DNA from: Mesorhizobium sp. Root554
GTDB taxonomy: Bacteria; Pseudomonadota; Alphaproteobacteria; Rhizobiales; Rhizobiaceae
DNA: 64,000 bases
Assembly (NCBI RefSeq): GCF_001427025.1
Contig: NZ_LMGA01000001.1
Location: forward strand, 642,661-706,660
Direction: 5' to 3'
Part shown: in pieces, positions 52,127 to 61,752 of the stretch
Position numbering within the stretch: position 1 is the first letter of the stretch
Layout: each line of letters begins with the position of its first letter
Position numbers and translations under genes: made by a program
The notes under the pieces: model-generated
Database searches by the model: none
What the model was told of the DNA's origin: nothing
What the model saw: the letters and a program-made list of their open reading frames with translations, nothing else

Positions 52127-53677
<1,551 letters not shown>

Positions 53678-53856
53678 GATTTGATGTCTTTGGCTGGTTT
53701 GAGGCGCGGCGGACTGCGTCGCGGCAAGCGCCCGGCGCTTGCGATATGTTGCATCGCGATAGGCGCAAGTCCGCGATTTGTCAACAGAAACGGGCCTGTT
53801 TCCCGCGATTGTGAGAGGCTAACCTTAATCGTAAGGCTTAATGTCCGGGGTCAATC

Positions 53857-54630
53857 TCAATACCTGAACTGCTCGGACAATATCCGCTCGTTCCAGGAGT
53901 GGCTGGGATCGAACAGCAGCGTTGCGGTAGCGTCGCGCGACTCGCGCACCGTCACCGACGTGACGGCCTTGACCTCGGTATGATCGGCGGCGGCGTTCAC
54001 CGGTCTTTTTTCGGCCTCCAAGATGTCGAAGCGAACGGCCGATTTGTTGGACAGCAGTGCTCCGCGCCAGGCGCGCGGCCTGAACGGGCTTACCGGCGTC
54101 AGCGCCAGCAGCGGCGCGTCGAGCGGCAGGATGGGGCCGTGCGCCGACAAATTGTAGGCGGTCGAGCCGGCTGGCGTCGCCACCATGACCCCGTCGCAGC
54201 TCAATTCCTCAAGTCGCACCTGATCGTCGACGGAAATCCGGATCTTGGCCGTCTGGTAGGATTGCCGCCATAGCGCCACCTCGTTGATGGCGAGAGCCGA
54301 GACGATTTCCCCCTCCGGTGTCGTCGCCTGCATCTCCAGTGGCCGGATGGTTTCGGGAACCGCGGCCGCAATGCGGTCGAGCAGGCCCTCGACGCGATAC
54401 TCGTTCATCAGGAAGCCAATGGTGCCCCGGTTCATGCCGTAGATGCGCTTGCCGGTGGCCATGGTCTCGCGCAGCGTCTGCAACAGGAAGCCGTCGCCGC
54501 CGAGCGCGACGACGATATCGGCTTCGTCGAGCGAAGCCTGCCCATAGCGCTTCGAAAGCTTTTCAAGCGCGGCCTTGGCGTCGGCGGTGCCGGACGAGAC
54601 GAAGGCAAGGCGACTGCTCGTTTTGCTCAT
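53857..54630 (-). CDS. nadK: NAD kinase
   Basis: 257 aa from the ATG at 54630. [16 protein letters not shown] holds GGDG (44-47), then [12 protein letters not shown], and [27 protein letters not shown] with the NAD-binding region. It phosphorylates NAD to NADP in the cytoplasm. The longer upstream in-frame reading has no ribosome site and begins with a basic run. The gene stands between the helicase and a small membrane-protein ORF. Confidence 0.95.
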   Translation of the reverse strand: MSKTSSRLAFVSSGTADAKAALEKLSKRYGQASLDEADIVVALGGDGFLLQTLRETMATGKRIYGMNRGTIGFLMNEYRVEGLLDRIAAAVPETIRPLEMQATTPEGEIVSALAINEVALWRQSYQTAKIRISVDDQVRLEELSCDGVMVATPAGSTAYNLSAHGPILPLDAPLLALTPVSPFRPRAWRGALLSNKSAVRFDILEAEKRPVNAAADHTEVKAVTSVTVRESRDATATLLFDPSHSWNERILSEQFRY

Positions 54631-54865
54631 GGGCTCCAACCGTGGCGCCGTTTCACCGGCTGCATCGGCGAGGGCGTAGCATGGGCGCGAACGTCTGCAA
54701 AGACGCGGCGTCGGCGCGTGGCGTCGAGCGACGTTTCCCGCGAATGGCAAATTTGATGGTTAATCTGCTGCTTAAGGTCCCGTAAATCTGCTAGTGTCAT
54801 TTTTATCGACAGGAACGGGTGGCGGGGGCCAAGCCAACCGGGATGGCACATTGCCTTTTCTTCGT

Positions 54866-55024
54866 ATGTTTATAGTCTTCCTGATGATGGGTAGCTTCGC
54901 GCTCGCCTTTGCCGAACTCGTGCGCAAATCCGATGCGCTGAGTTCCAGGGACGAGGGAACAGCCATCGCCTGTGGGGAAGCCACTTCGGTCCCATGCCAG
55001 CCGCCACGGGGAAGGGTGGAGTAG
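54866..55024 (+). CDS. Possible small membrane protein
   Basis: 52 aa starting MFIVFLMMGSFALAFAEL, one hydrophobic segment, then a polar tail with two cysteines. It has no clear ribosome site (TTCGT precedes the ATG) and I do not recognise it, but the hydrophobic start and the clean intergenic setting between nadK (divergent) and tRNA-Thr (opposite strand) make it plausible. Confidence 0.35.
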   Translation: MFIVFLMMGSFALAFAELVRKSDALSSRDEGTAIACGEATSVPCQPPRGRVE

Positions 55025-55123
55025 CGGGCACTTTTTGCCCGCTCCGATCCCCACACCTCCATGGGTGAGCGTCTCCTGGCTGCTCAGCCGTGCCGTCGGA
55101 TCAAGCGATGCGGTGTAGGGAGA

Positions 55124-55199
55124 TGGTGCCCCCGGCAGGAATCGAACCCGCGACCTTCGGTTTACAAAACCGCTGCTCTACCGGCTGAGCTACAAGGGC
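55124..55199 (-). tRNA. tRNA-Thr (anticodon TGT)
   Basis: Minus strand: acceptor GCCCTTG paired with CGGGGGC (with G-U pairs), D arm GTAGCTCAGCCGGTAGAGC, anticodon loop TTTGTAA, T loop GGTTCGATTCC, encoded CCA. The anticodon TGT reads ACA. One mismatch at the 27-43 position of the anticodon stem is seen. Confidence 0.95.
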
Positions 55200-55345
55200 A
55201 TGGCGCTTCGGTTAGCATATTTGCCGCGCCAGTAAAGCCAAATGTCCCGCCCACTCCAGGTCGATCCGCGCAAAATCGTGCGCGCAGCCGTTAAAACCGC
55301 CGATTTCCTCACCATATTCGAAGGGAATTCGGTTGGAGGCGGTTC

Positions 55346-55513
55346 ATGATCCGCATTGTCATCGTTGTTCTGGCCGCGGTCGTGGTCTGGGCGCTGCTCG
55401 TCTGGATAATCCGCCAGATGAAGCGCGGCGATATCGATTGGAAAGGCATTGGCGTCATTGCGGCATTCATCGCGCTGGCGTTCTGGCTGCGGCACGTTAC
55501 CGGCATGGGCTGA
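55346..55513 (+). CDS. Small two-helix membrane protein
   Basis: 55 aa with two hydrophobic segments (about residues 2-22 and 34-49) joined by a basic turn (RQMKRGDIDWKG). GGAGGCGGTTC precedes the ATG at 55346, a good ribosome site. It is a type of small membrane protein common in Rhizobiales, function unknown. Located between tRNA-Thr and the BA14K gene. Confidence 0.6.
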   Translation: MIRIVIVVLAAVVVWALLVWIIRQMKRGDIDWKGIGVIAAFIALAFWLRHVTGMG

Positions 55514-55623
55514 CGCCGTGAGCGTTCACGGCTTTCTCATCGGGCAACGTCGGCCTTCGGCACCCGCGGCTGCGAGGTCCTCGATATTCCGAAAAATCAT
55601 CGGCTGAAAAAATGAAGAGCCGC

Positions 55624-55702
55624 ATGAACCTTTCTCCTTGCTCGCGCAACTGACGATCAAGAGGCGGGTGGTCGCCTCGGTCAACAGATCAAGGAGAATG
55701 AC
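55624..55702 (+). promoter_or_regulatory. Conserved 5' leader of the BA14K gene (copy 1 of two)
   Basis: From ATGAACCTTTCTCC to the start codon this region aligns with 56155-56232 ahead of the next gene. It holds a perfect six-bp hairpin GAGGCG-GGTGGT-CGCCTC (55661-55678) followed by a shared TCAaCAGATCaAGGAGA run with the ribosome site. The hairpin is kept in copy 2 with different sequence. The role, promoter or mRNA leader, is unknown. Confidence 0.6.
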
Positions 55703-56017
55703 ATGTCCAAGCGCTCTTTCGTTTCCGTTCTCGTAGCCGCCGGTCTCAGCGCCGTCACGCTCGCCTCGACCGTGCAGCCCTCGGCGGCCGGGTCCTGGCA
55801 TCATCATCACCGCCGCGACGCCGCCATAGCCGGCATCGCAGGGCTGGGCGGGTTTATCCTGGGCAGCACGCTGGCGCAGCCGCGCACGGTCTATGTCGAG
55901 CCGGACGACGGCGGTTCCTGGCATGTGCGCCGCTGCCTCTCCCGCTACCGCAGCTACGATCCGGGCTCCGACACCTATGTCGGCTATGACGGCCTTCGTC
56001 GCTACTGCAATCTCTGA
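55703..56017 (+). CDS. BA14K family exported protein
   Basis: 104 aa. A signal peptide (residues 1-29) precedes a His-rich run (HHHH), a short hydrophobic/Gly segment (IAGIAGLGGFILGS), and the BA14K domain: HVRRCLSRYRSYDPGSDTYVGYDGLRRYCNL, the C-terminal signature of the Brucella 14-kDa antigen family with two conserved cysteines. The family has been called lectin-like and immunoreactive in Brucella; the role in free-living relatives is unknown. AAGGAGAATGAC before the ATG. Confidence 0.92.
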   Translation: MSKRSFVSVLVAAGLSAVTLASTVQPSAAGSWHHHHRRDAAIAGIAGLGGFILGSTLAQPRTVYVEPDDGGSWHVRRCLSRYRSYDPGSDTYVGYDGLRRYCNL

Positions 56018-56037
56018 GGCGATAAAATCTCATCCGG

Positions 56038-56062
56038 AAAGGGCGGCTTCGGCCGCCCTTTT
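56038..56062 (+). terminator. Intrinsic terminator of the BA14K gene
   Basis: AAAGGGCGGC, UUCG tetraloop, GCCGCCCTTTT: a perfect ten-bp stem and a T run, 20 bases after the stop. A textbook terminator. Confidence 0.93.
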
Positions 56063-56154
56063 GCTGTTGCGTGGCGGAAGGCGGGGCCGGTCGGACCATA
56101 CAGGGCAGGGCCGGGGCATCGCGCAATTAATTCGACCAAGAATCTCCTTGCCGG

Positions 56155-56232
56155 ATGAACCTTTCGCCGGCGTGCGGCGACACATGATCATGGGGCGAAT
56201 GGTTCGCCTCGCTCACAGATCAGGAGATCGTC
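56155..56232 (+). promoter_or_regulatory. Conserved 5' leader of the His/Lys/Tyr-rich gene (copy 2 of two)
   Basis: Starts ATGAACCTTTCGCC and aligns with 55624-55702. The hairpin is GGGGCGAA-TGG-TTCGCCTC (56192-56210, one G-U pair), different in sequence but in the same place relative to TCaCAGATCAGGAGA and the start codon. See findings for why this looks like a conserved RNA or regulatory element. Confidence 0.6.
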
Positions 56233-56475
56233 ATGTTCAAGCGCACATTCGTTTCCGGCCTCGCAGCCGTCATCCTCGCCACCGGCGCGCTGGCCGGAAC
56301 GGCGCAGACCGCCTCGGCGCATCCGATGCACAAGCATCATCATCACTACAAGCACAAGCACCACAAATTTCCGAAATATTACAAGCACTACAAGCACTAC
56401 AAGCACTACAAACATCACAAGTACTACGGATCCTACTACGGCCATGGCGGCGGGCTCGTCATCGTCCTGCGGTAA
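56233..56475 (+). CDS. Exported His/Lys/Tyr-rich repeat protein
   Basis: 80 aa. A signal peptide (residues 1-29, ending TASAHP) resembles that of the neighbouring BA14K protein (MxKRxFVSxLxAxxLxxxxLAxT in both). The mature part is about 60% His, Lys and Tyr, with the three-residue unit YKH repeated; the DNA has a nine-base unit tacaagcac in three perfect copies plus one variant (56380-56415). It ends in a short Gly-rich, hydrophobic tail. Possible metal-binding or surface-sticky secreted peptide; no family recognised. Confidence 0.75.
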   Translation: MFKRTFVSGLAAVILATGALAGTAQTASAHPMHKHHHHYKHKHHKFPKYYKHYKHYKHYKHHKYYGSYYGHGGGLVIVLR

Positions 56476-56600
56476 ACAGCACTTGCACGCTCCATGCGAT
56501 GACTCCCGCCCGGCGCCGGAGTCATCGCAACCGGCCCAAGCCGAGATTCATCTTTCCCGCCGCCACCTCAAGAAAGTCGTTGCCCTTCACGAGCCCACCA

Positions 56601-56629
56601 GTTAAACGTTTCATTGTAAATCGTTTAAC
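56601..56629. promoter_or_regulatory. Candidate LacI-family operator 1 (upstream of the SDR gene)
   Basis: GTTAAACGTTT-N7-AATCGTTTAAC, 29 bp, arms of 11 with one mismatch. The same arms and spacing recur at 57468-57496 before the LacI-type regulator gene. It lies 71 bases before the SDR start codon, where a repressor would sit on a promoter. Confidence 0.8.
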
Positions 56630-56699
56630 TGCCGCTTGAGCTTGCTCGGACGCGGATGACTGCGGATCCCGCTTTCGGCGAGAATCCGAAGGGGAAGTG

Positions 56700-57428
56700 A
56701 TGGGACAGAATCTTTCGGAAAAGGTGGCCGCGGTGACGGGGGCGGCTTCCGGCATCGGCCTGGAATGCAGCCGCGCCTTGCTTGCCGCCGGGGCCACGGT
56801 CGTTCTCGTCGACAGGGCTGAAGGCCCGCTGCGCGACGCATGCAGACAACTCGGCCCGAAAGCCATCCCGCTCGTCATCGACGTGACGGATCCGCAAAAC
56901 GTGGCCCGCATGATGCCGCAGATCATCGAGCGGGCAGGGCATCTCGACATCTTCCACGCCAATGCCGGCTCCTATATCGGCGGCGAGGTCCTTGACGGCG
57001 ATCCGGATGCCTGGGATCGCATGTTGAACCTGAACATCAATGCGGTCTTCCGCAGCGTTCACGCTGTCCTGCCGCATATGGTGGAGCGCAAGACCGGCGA
57101 CATCATCGTCACCGGCTCCATCGCCGGCCTGGTGCCGGTGGTGTGGGAGCCGATCTACACAGCCTCCAAGCATGCGGTTCAGGCCTTCGTCCATACGGTC
57201 CGGCGGCAGGTCGCCAAACATGGCCTGCGCGTTGGCGCCATTCAGCCGGGGCCTGTCGTCACCGCGCTGGTCAGCGACTGGCCGAAGGAGAAGCTGGAGG
57301 CCGAACTGGCGGCCGGCGGGCTGATCGAGCCGGTCGAGGTCGCGGAGGCGATCATCTTCATGCTGACCCGTCCGAGGAACGTCACCATCCGCGACCTCGT
57401 CATCCTGCCGCAGAGCAACGACCTCTGA
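56700..57428 (+). CDS. Short-chain dehydrogenase, most like ribitol 2-dehydrogenase
   Basis: 242 aa [23 protein letters not shown] is the dinucleotide-binding loop, [11 protein letters not shown] the NAG motif, and the catalytic tetrad is in IIVTGSIAG (Ser) and [11 protein letters not shown] (Tyr, Lys). The run [46 protein letters not shown] and the C-terminal ILPQSNDL are close to rhizobial ribitol 2-dehydrogenases as I recall them. Expected reaction: ribitol (or a similar polyol) to D-ribulose with NAD. The operator upstream and the FGGY pentulose kinase downstream fit that. Start is ATG 56700 with GGGGAAG upstream. Confidence 0.85.
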   Translation: MGQNLSEKVAAVTGAASGIGLECSRALLAAGATVVLVDRAEGPLRDACRQLGPKAIPLVIDVTDPQNVARMMPQIIERAGHLDIFHANAGSYIGGEVLDGDPDAWDRMLNLNINAVFRSVHAVLPHMVERKTGDIIVTGSIAGLVPVVWEPIYTASKHAVQAFVHTVRRQVAKHGLRVGAIQPGPVVTALVSDWPKEKLEAELAAGGLIEPVEVAEAIIFMLTRPRNVTIRDLVILPQSNDL

Positions 57429-57467
57429 ACACTTTAAAAATAGCTGTTGAACTGAGAAAAGGAAGGC

Positions 57468-57496
57468 GTTAAACGTTTTACAGATAAACGTTTAAC
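57468..57496. promoter_or_regulatory. Candidate LacI-family operator 2 (upstream of lacI-type gene)
   Basis: GTTAAACGTTT-N7-AAACGTTTAAC, a perfect 11-bp inverted repeat with seven-base spacer, ending 12 bases before the regulator start. Its match to site 1 suggests the regulator controls itself, the transport/catabolic genes downstream, and the SDR gene. Confidence 0.85.
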
Positions 57497-57508
57497 AAGA
57501 TCGCGCAA

Positions 57509-58606
57509 ATGAACCGGAAACGAGCGACCATCAAGGATGTAGCGGCGGAAGCGGCGGTTTCGATCGCCACCGTCTCGAACGTCTTCAGCGGCCGCAAGCC
57601 GGTGAACGCCGATCTGCGGGAACGCGTCGAGCGTGCCGCCCGCAAGCTGTCCTTCCAGATGGATCGCGCGGCGTCACAGCTGCGTTCCGGCCAGGCCCGT
57701 GTCGTCGGCGTGCTGGTGCCGGACCTCGACGACGTCTTCTTCACCTCGCTGGTGTCGCGGCTCGAGGTCATGGCGCGGAAGGATGGCTACGACGTCATCG
57801 TCGCCAGTTCGCGCGATGACGTCGATCTCGAACAGTCGCGGCTGCGCGCGCTGCTCGGCTGGCGGCCGTCGGGTCTCGTGGCAGTGCCGTGCTCGGACGT
57901 CATCCCGTCGCTGCTGCGCGACGAGGTCGGGCACCTGCCGATGGTCTTCGCCGACCGCGTCATGCTCAACGGTTGCTTTGCCGACACCGTCACGATCGAC
58001 AATGTGAAGGCCGGCGAATCCGTCGCCCGCCATCTGCTCGAGATGGGCCATGGCGACATTCTCGTCGCCGCGTCCAATCTCGGCATCGCGCCGATCCGCG
58101 AGCGTGTGCAGGGCGTGCGCAACATGGCCCGGGCCGCCGGCGTCGAGCCAAGGGTGCTGGAGCTCGGCTCGAACGCCGAACGCGGCGCCGAAGTGCTCGC
58201 CAACTGGCTGGAAACCAATGCGCATCCGACCGCTGTCTTCGGGCTGACCAATGTGACGACGTTGAGCGCGCTTTCGGCTCTGGCGCGGCATCGGCTCGAT
58301 GTGCCCGAGCAGATCTCGCTGGTCGGTTTCGATGACTACACATGGATGAGCGCGCGCAGGACGCCGCTGACGGCCATCCGCCAGCCCATCGACGAGATGG
58401 CCGGCGTGATCTGGGAGCGGCTGCGGCAGCGCATGGCGGGCGAGGCGGCGCAGCCGCACCCGACGATCCTGGAGACCAGCCTGCAGATTCGCGGCTCGGT
58501 CGCCTCGCGCGGGCCGAACCTGCTGGCAGGCCGCGAAGCCGCCGCGAAGCCGTCCGTTTCCGTCCTCGCCGCGCCCGATGGCGCGCAGGCGAATCGCGGC
58601 GACTGA
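57509..58606 (+). CDS. LacI-family transcriptional regulator
   Basis: 365 aa. The N-terminal helix-turn-helix and hinge read ATIKDVAAEAAVSIATVSNVFSGRKPVNADLRERVERAARKL (residues 6-47), then a periplasmic-binding-like effector domain (about 62-335) and a 30-residue Ala-rich tail. It represses sugar/polyol genes until the inducer binds. Target sites are the two palindromes at 56601 and 57468. The gene is followed by the ABC permeases, 34 bases on, and is probably the first gene of that operon. Effector likely a polyol or pentulose. Confidence 0.92.
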   Translation: MNRKRATIKDVAAEAAVSIATVSNVFSGRKPVNADLRERVERAARKLSFQMDRAASQLRSGQARVVGVLVPDLDDVFFTSLVSRLEVMARKDGYDVIVASSRDDVDLEQSRLRALLGWRPSGLVAVPCSDVIPSLLRDEVGHLPMVFADRVMLNGCFADTVTIDNVKAGESVARHLLEMGHGDILVAASNLGIAPIRERVQGVRNMARAAGVEPRVLELGSNAERGAEVLANWLETNAHPTAVFGLTNVTTLSALSALARHRLDVPEQISLVGFDDYTWMSARRTPLTAIRQPIDEMAGVIWERLRQRMAGEAAQPHPTILETSLQIRGSVASRGPNLLAGREAAAKPSVSVLAAPDGAQANRGD

Positions 58607-58640
58607 ACAAGATCGAACGGGTCGGGAGGAGACCGGAGTT

Positions 58641-59516
58641 TTGCGTACCAGAAGTCTATCGCAGCTGATGCCGCTCATCGCGCCGGTTCATATCCTGATC
58701 CTGAGCGTGATCGTCATTCCGTCGCTGTATGTCATCTGGCTCAGCCTCGGCCAGTCGAGCTTCGGACAGGCTCAGACGTTTGTCGGCCTGCAGAACTACT
58801 ACAACGTGCTCACCGATCCCGCTTTCCGCAGCGCGCTGTGGAACACGGTTATCCTCGTCGTCGTCGCCGTCCATGTGGAACTGGCCATCGGCCTCGGCAT
58901 GGCGCTCCTCTTTGCGAGCGGCCTGCCGTTCCGTCGCTTCCTGCTGGTGGCCGTGCTGGCGCCCTATGCGGTCAGCGAGGTGATCGCGGTCGTCATGTGG
59001 CGCTTCCTGTTCGATCCGGACGCCGGCCCGGTGACGCTGGTTCTCAAGGCGCTGGGCCTGCCGATCCTCGACTGGTCGTTCGAACCGACGCACGCCATGA
59101 TCCTGATCGCGCTGCTGACGATCTGGCTGCACCTGCCGTTCACCTTCATCATCCTCTACGCGGCGCGGCTTGCCATTCCCGCCGATCTCTATGAGGCGGC
59201 GCGCATCGACGGCGCGACGCCGTTCCAGTCGTTCCGCCGCGTGACCATGCCGCTGCTCGGGCCGGCGATCATCGTGGCGCTGCTGTTCCGCTACATCTTC
59301 GCCTTCCGCATCTTTTCCGAAGTCTGGCTGCTGACCCAGGGCGGCCCGGCGCGCTCGACCGAGGTCGTGGCCGTCTATCTCTACCAGGAGGCATTCTCCT
59401 TCAACGCCTTCGGCACGGCGGCGGCGACCGCCTGGATCATGGTCATCGTCTCGCTGCTGCTGGCTGCCGGCTACGTGTTCATCCTCCGCAAGCAGGGGGC
59501 AGCCAATGCGCACTAG
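58641..59516 (+). CDS. ABC transporter permease, carbohydrate uptake type (MalF-like)
   Basis: 291 aa with six membrane helices. The EAA loop is EAARIDGATPFQSFRRVTMPLLGPA near residue 200. The start is TTG at 58641 with GGAGGAGACCGGAGT ahead of it; an internal ATG at 58668 is an alternative. It pairs with the next gene to form the CUT1 inner-membrane channel for a sugar or polyol. It overlaps the second permease gene by 11 bases. Confidence 0.9.
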   Translation: MRTRSLSQLMPLIAPVHILILSVIVIPSLYVIWLSLGQSSFGQAQTFVGLQNYYNVLTDPAFRSALWNTVILVVVAVHVELAIGLGMALLFASGLPFRRFLLVAVLAPYAVSEVIAVVMWRFLFDPDAGPVTLVLKALGLPILDWSFEPTHAMILIALLTIWLHLPFTFIILYAARLAIPADLYEAARIDGATPFQSFRRVTMPLLGPAIIVALLFRYIFAFRIFSEVWLLTQGGPARSTEVVAVYLYQEAFSFNAFGTAAATAWIMVIVSLLLAAGYVFILRKQGAANAH

Positions 59517-60339
59517 GAGCCTGCCCATCAGCATCGGCAAGGCGTTCGCGGTCGCCGCGATCCTGCTGTGGTCGCTGTTCCCCATCGCCTTCATCGTCAT
59601 GTCGTCGCTGAAGCCGGGGCGGGACATCTTCGCGGTGCCGCCGAAATACATCTTCACACCGACGTTCCAGCACTATGCATCGCTGTGGAGCGAGTGGGGC
59701 GTGTTCTTCAACGGGCTGTTCAACAGCACCGTCATTACCGCTGGCGCGACAGTCCTCGCAGTCACCGTCAGCACCTGCGCCGGCTATGTCTATTCGCGCA
59801 ACTCGAGCCGGTTCCTCAACGCCAGCGTGATGTTCCTGATCATCGTGCGGCTGATCCCGCCGATCGTGGTGACGCTGCCGCTTTTCCCGATCATCAATGC
59901 GATGAATTTGAACGACACGCACATCGTGCTGATGGTGCTTTACGCCACCTTCTTCGTGTCGCTCGGCACCGTGCTGATGCGCACCTTCATCGACCAGATC
60001 CCGCGCGAACTGGATGAAGCCGCGCAGATCGACGGCGCCGGCCGGCTGACCATCCTGCGTCGGGTCATCGTGCCGCTGGCGGCTCCTGGCATTCTCGCCG
60101 TCGCGGTGTTCGTCGTCGTCTTCGCCTGGAATGAATATCTGTTCGCCTTCATCTTCACCGCCACCCGCGCCAAGACCGCGCCGCTCGTCATCTCCGAGAT
60201 GATCGGCTCCATCGACGGCGTCGACTGGGGCATCCTTTTCGCAGCCTCGACGGTCCAGCTGGCGCCGGTGCTGCTCTTCGTCATTTTCATGAACCGCTAT
60301 CTCGTCGCCGGCCTCACCGCCGGTGCAACGAAGGGATAG
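59506..60339 (+). CDS. ABC transporter permease, carbohydrate uptake type (MalG-like)
   Basis: 277 aa with six membrane helices. EAA loop: ELDEAAQIDGAGRLTILRRVIVPLAAPG near residue 170. WSLFPIAFIVMSSLKPGRDIF at the N-terminus is the usual MalG-type start. Overlaps the previous gene by 11 bases and is followed 25 bases later by the binding-protein gene. No ATP-binding subunit is in the window. Confidence 0.93.
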   Translation: MRTRSLPISIGKAFAVAAILLWSLFPIAFIVMSSLKPGRDIFAVPPKYIFTPTFQHYASLWSEWGVFFNGLFNSTVITAGATVLAVTVSTCAGYVYSRNSSRFLNASVMFLIIVRLIPPIVVTLPLFPIINAMNLNDTHIVLMVLYATFFVSLGTVLMRTFIDQIPRELDEAAQIDGAGRLTILRRVIVPLAAPGILAVAVFVVVFAWNEYLFAFIFTATRAKTAPLVISEMIGSIDGVDWGILFAASTVQLAPVLLFVIFMNRYLVAGLTAGATKG

Positions 60340-60364
60340 TCCAACATCTGTCAGGGAGGTAACA

Positions 60365-61651
60365 ATGTCAGATAACTTCGCAAAGATTACACGTCGTGGA
60401 CTTCTCGGCACCGCTCTCGGCGGCGCCGCGCTGCTGGCGACACGCCCGTCCTTCGCCGCGGGCAAGACGCTCAACATTCTCAGCCACAAGGTCCACCAGA
60501 CCGTGCTCGGTACCGGCGATGGCGATCTGCTCGCGGACTGGAAGAAGGCCAACGACGCCGAACTCGCCTTCACAACCTTCGATTCCAACCCGCTGCAGGA
60601 CCGGCTTTTCCGCGAGGCCAGCCTGCCTTCCACCGACTACGGTGTCGGCTACATCATCGACAACCGTCCGACGCCCGACGTCGCCAAGCTGTTCGCGCCG
60701 CTCGACGATTTTCTGAAAAGCGCGCCGATCGAGAACTACGAAGACATCGCTCCCGGCCTGCGCGAGGCGATGACGGTCGGCGGCAAGACCATCGGCATTC
60801 CGGTCCGCCATGCGACCGGCGGCCTGTTCTACAACGAGGCCCTGCTGGAAGAGGCCGGCATTTCTGCGCCGCCCACCACGCTGGAAGAACTGATCGAGCA
60901 GGCCGGCAAGCTCACCTTCACCGCGAAGGACGGCACGCCCGTGACCGGCATGATCATGGCCAGCGACCTGGCGGTCTTCCCGGTCAGTTTCGCCCGCGCC
61001 TATGGCGGCGATTACATCACCAAGGACTTCAAGCTGCTGCCGAAGCCCGAAGCGATGGAAAAGGCGCTGACGGTCATGGCCGACATGTTCAAGGCAGGCG
61101 CATTGCCGCGCAGCTACGCCACCACCAAGAACGACGACCAGGTGACATGGATGCAGCAGGGCCGCGCCGCCTTCACCATGATCACCTTTGCGCGCTACAA
61201 GCAGTTCAACGATCCGGCCCAGAGCAAGTTTCCGGGCAAGATCAAGGCCGTCCAGTTCCCGAAGTCGCAGAGCTATGATGGCGAAATGTCGGCCGTCACC
61301 GAATCCTGGGGCATGTCGATCCCGGCCAATTTTGCCGACAAGGAGCTGGCGTGGTCTTATATCCGCGAGGTCTCTTCGCCGCGCGTGACCCTGGGCATGG
61401 CGAAGAACGGCAACGGGCCGGTGCGCGTCTCGACCTACGCGGATGCCGACTTCGCCGCGGCAAGCCCCGTGGCGGCGGCCGAAGCCAAGGCGCTGGCGAC
61501 CGCGCGCGGCGCGTTCCCGCCCTTCGCGGAGGCGGCGCGCGCGCAGCAACTCTTCCTCGAGGACGTGCAGCTCGCCGTGCTGGGGCGCAAGACGCCCGCC
61601 GAAGCGGTCGAAAGCATGGCCAAGCGCATTACGCCGCTGCTGCCGGCCTGA
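60365..61651 (+). CDS. ABC transporter substrate-binding protein, sugar/polyol type
   Basis: 428 aa. The N-terminus ITRRGLLGTALGGAALLATRPSFAA looks like a twin-arginine signal (RRGLLG), so export by Tat is possible. The mature part is a family 1 (MalE-like) solute-binding fold: AGISAPPTTLEELIEQAGKLTF and QQGRAAFTMITFARY are typical. It should bind a polyol or sugar in the periplasm and feed the two permeases. GGGAGG five bases before the ATG gives strong translation. A large GC-rich hairpin follows it. Confidence 0.9.
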   Translation: MSDNFAKITRRGLLGTALGGAALLATRPSFAAGKTLNILSHKVHQTVLGTGDGDLLADWKKANDAELAFTTFDSNPLQDRLFREASLPSTDYGVGYIIDNRPTPDVAKLFAPLDDFLKSAPIENYEDIAPGLREAMTVGGKTIGIPVRHATGGLFYNEALLEEAGISAPPTTLEELIEQAGKLTFTAKDGTPVTGMIMASDLAVFPVSFARAYGGDYITKDFKLLPKPEAMEKALTVMADMFKAGALPRSYATTKNDDQVTWMQQGRAAFTMITFARYKQFNDPAQSKFPGKIKAVQFPKSQSYDGEMSAVTESWGMSIPANFADKELAWSYIREVSSPRVTLGMAKNGNGPVRVSTYADADFAAASPVAAAEAKALATARGAFPPFAEAARAQQLFLEDVQLAVLGRKTPAEAVESMAKRITPLLPA

Positions 61652-61659
61652 TGAAAATA

Positions 61660-61693
61660 CCGCCGCCCGCGGGCTTCGGTTCGCGGGCGGCGG
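61660..61693 (+). promoter_or_regulatory. Intercistronic hairpin after the binding-protein gene
   Basis: A perfect 12-bp stem (CCGCCGCCCGCG with CGCGGGCGGCGG), ten-base loop, nine bases after the stop. No T run follows. Such hairpins after binding-protein genes usually protect the upstream mRNA and lower expression of downstream genes. Confidence 0.6.
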
Positions 61694-61752
61694 ACATATC
61701 TAAGAAACAATGCAGTGCCGCACCGGCGGCCGTCACAACCAGGACAAGACCC

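Noticed and set aside
56380..56415. CRISPR-like short repeats
   Set aside because: The nine-base repeats have no spacers and encode a tandem YKH peptide in frame.
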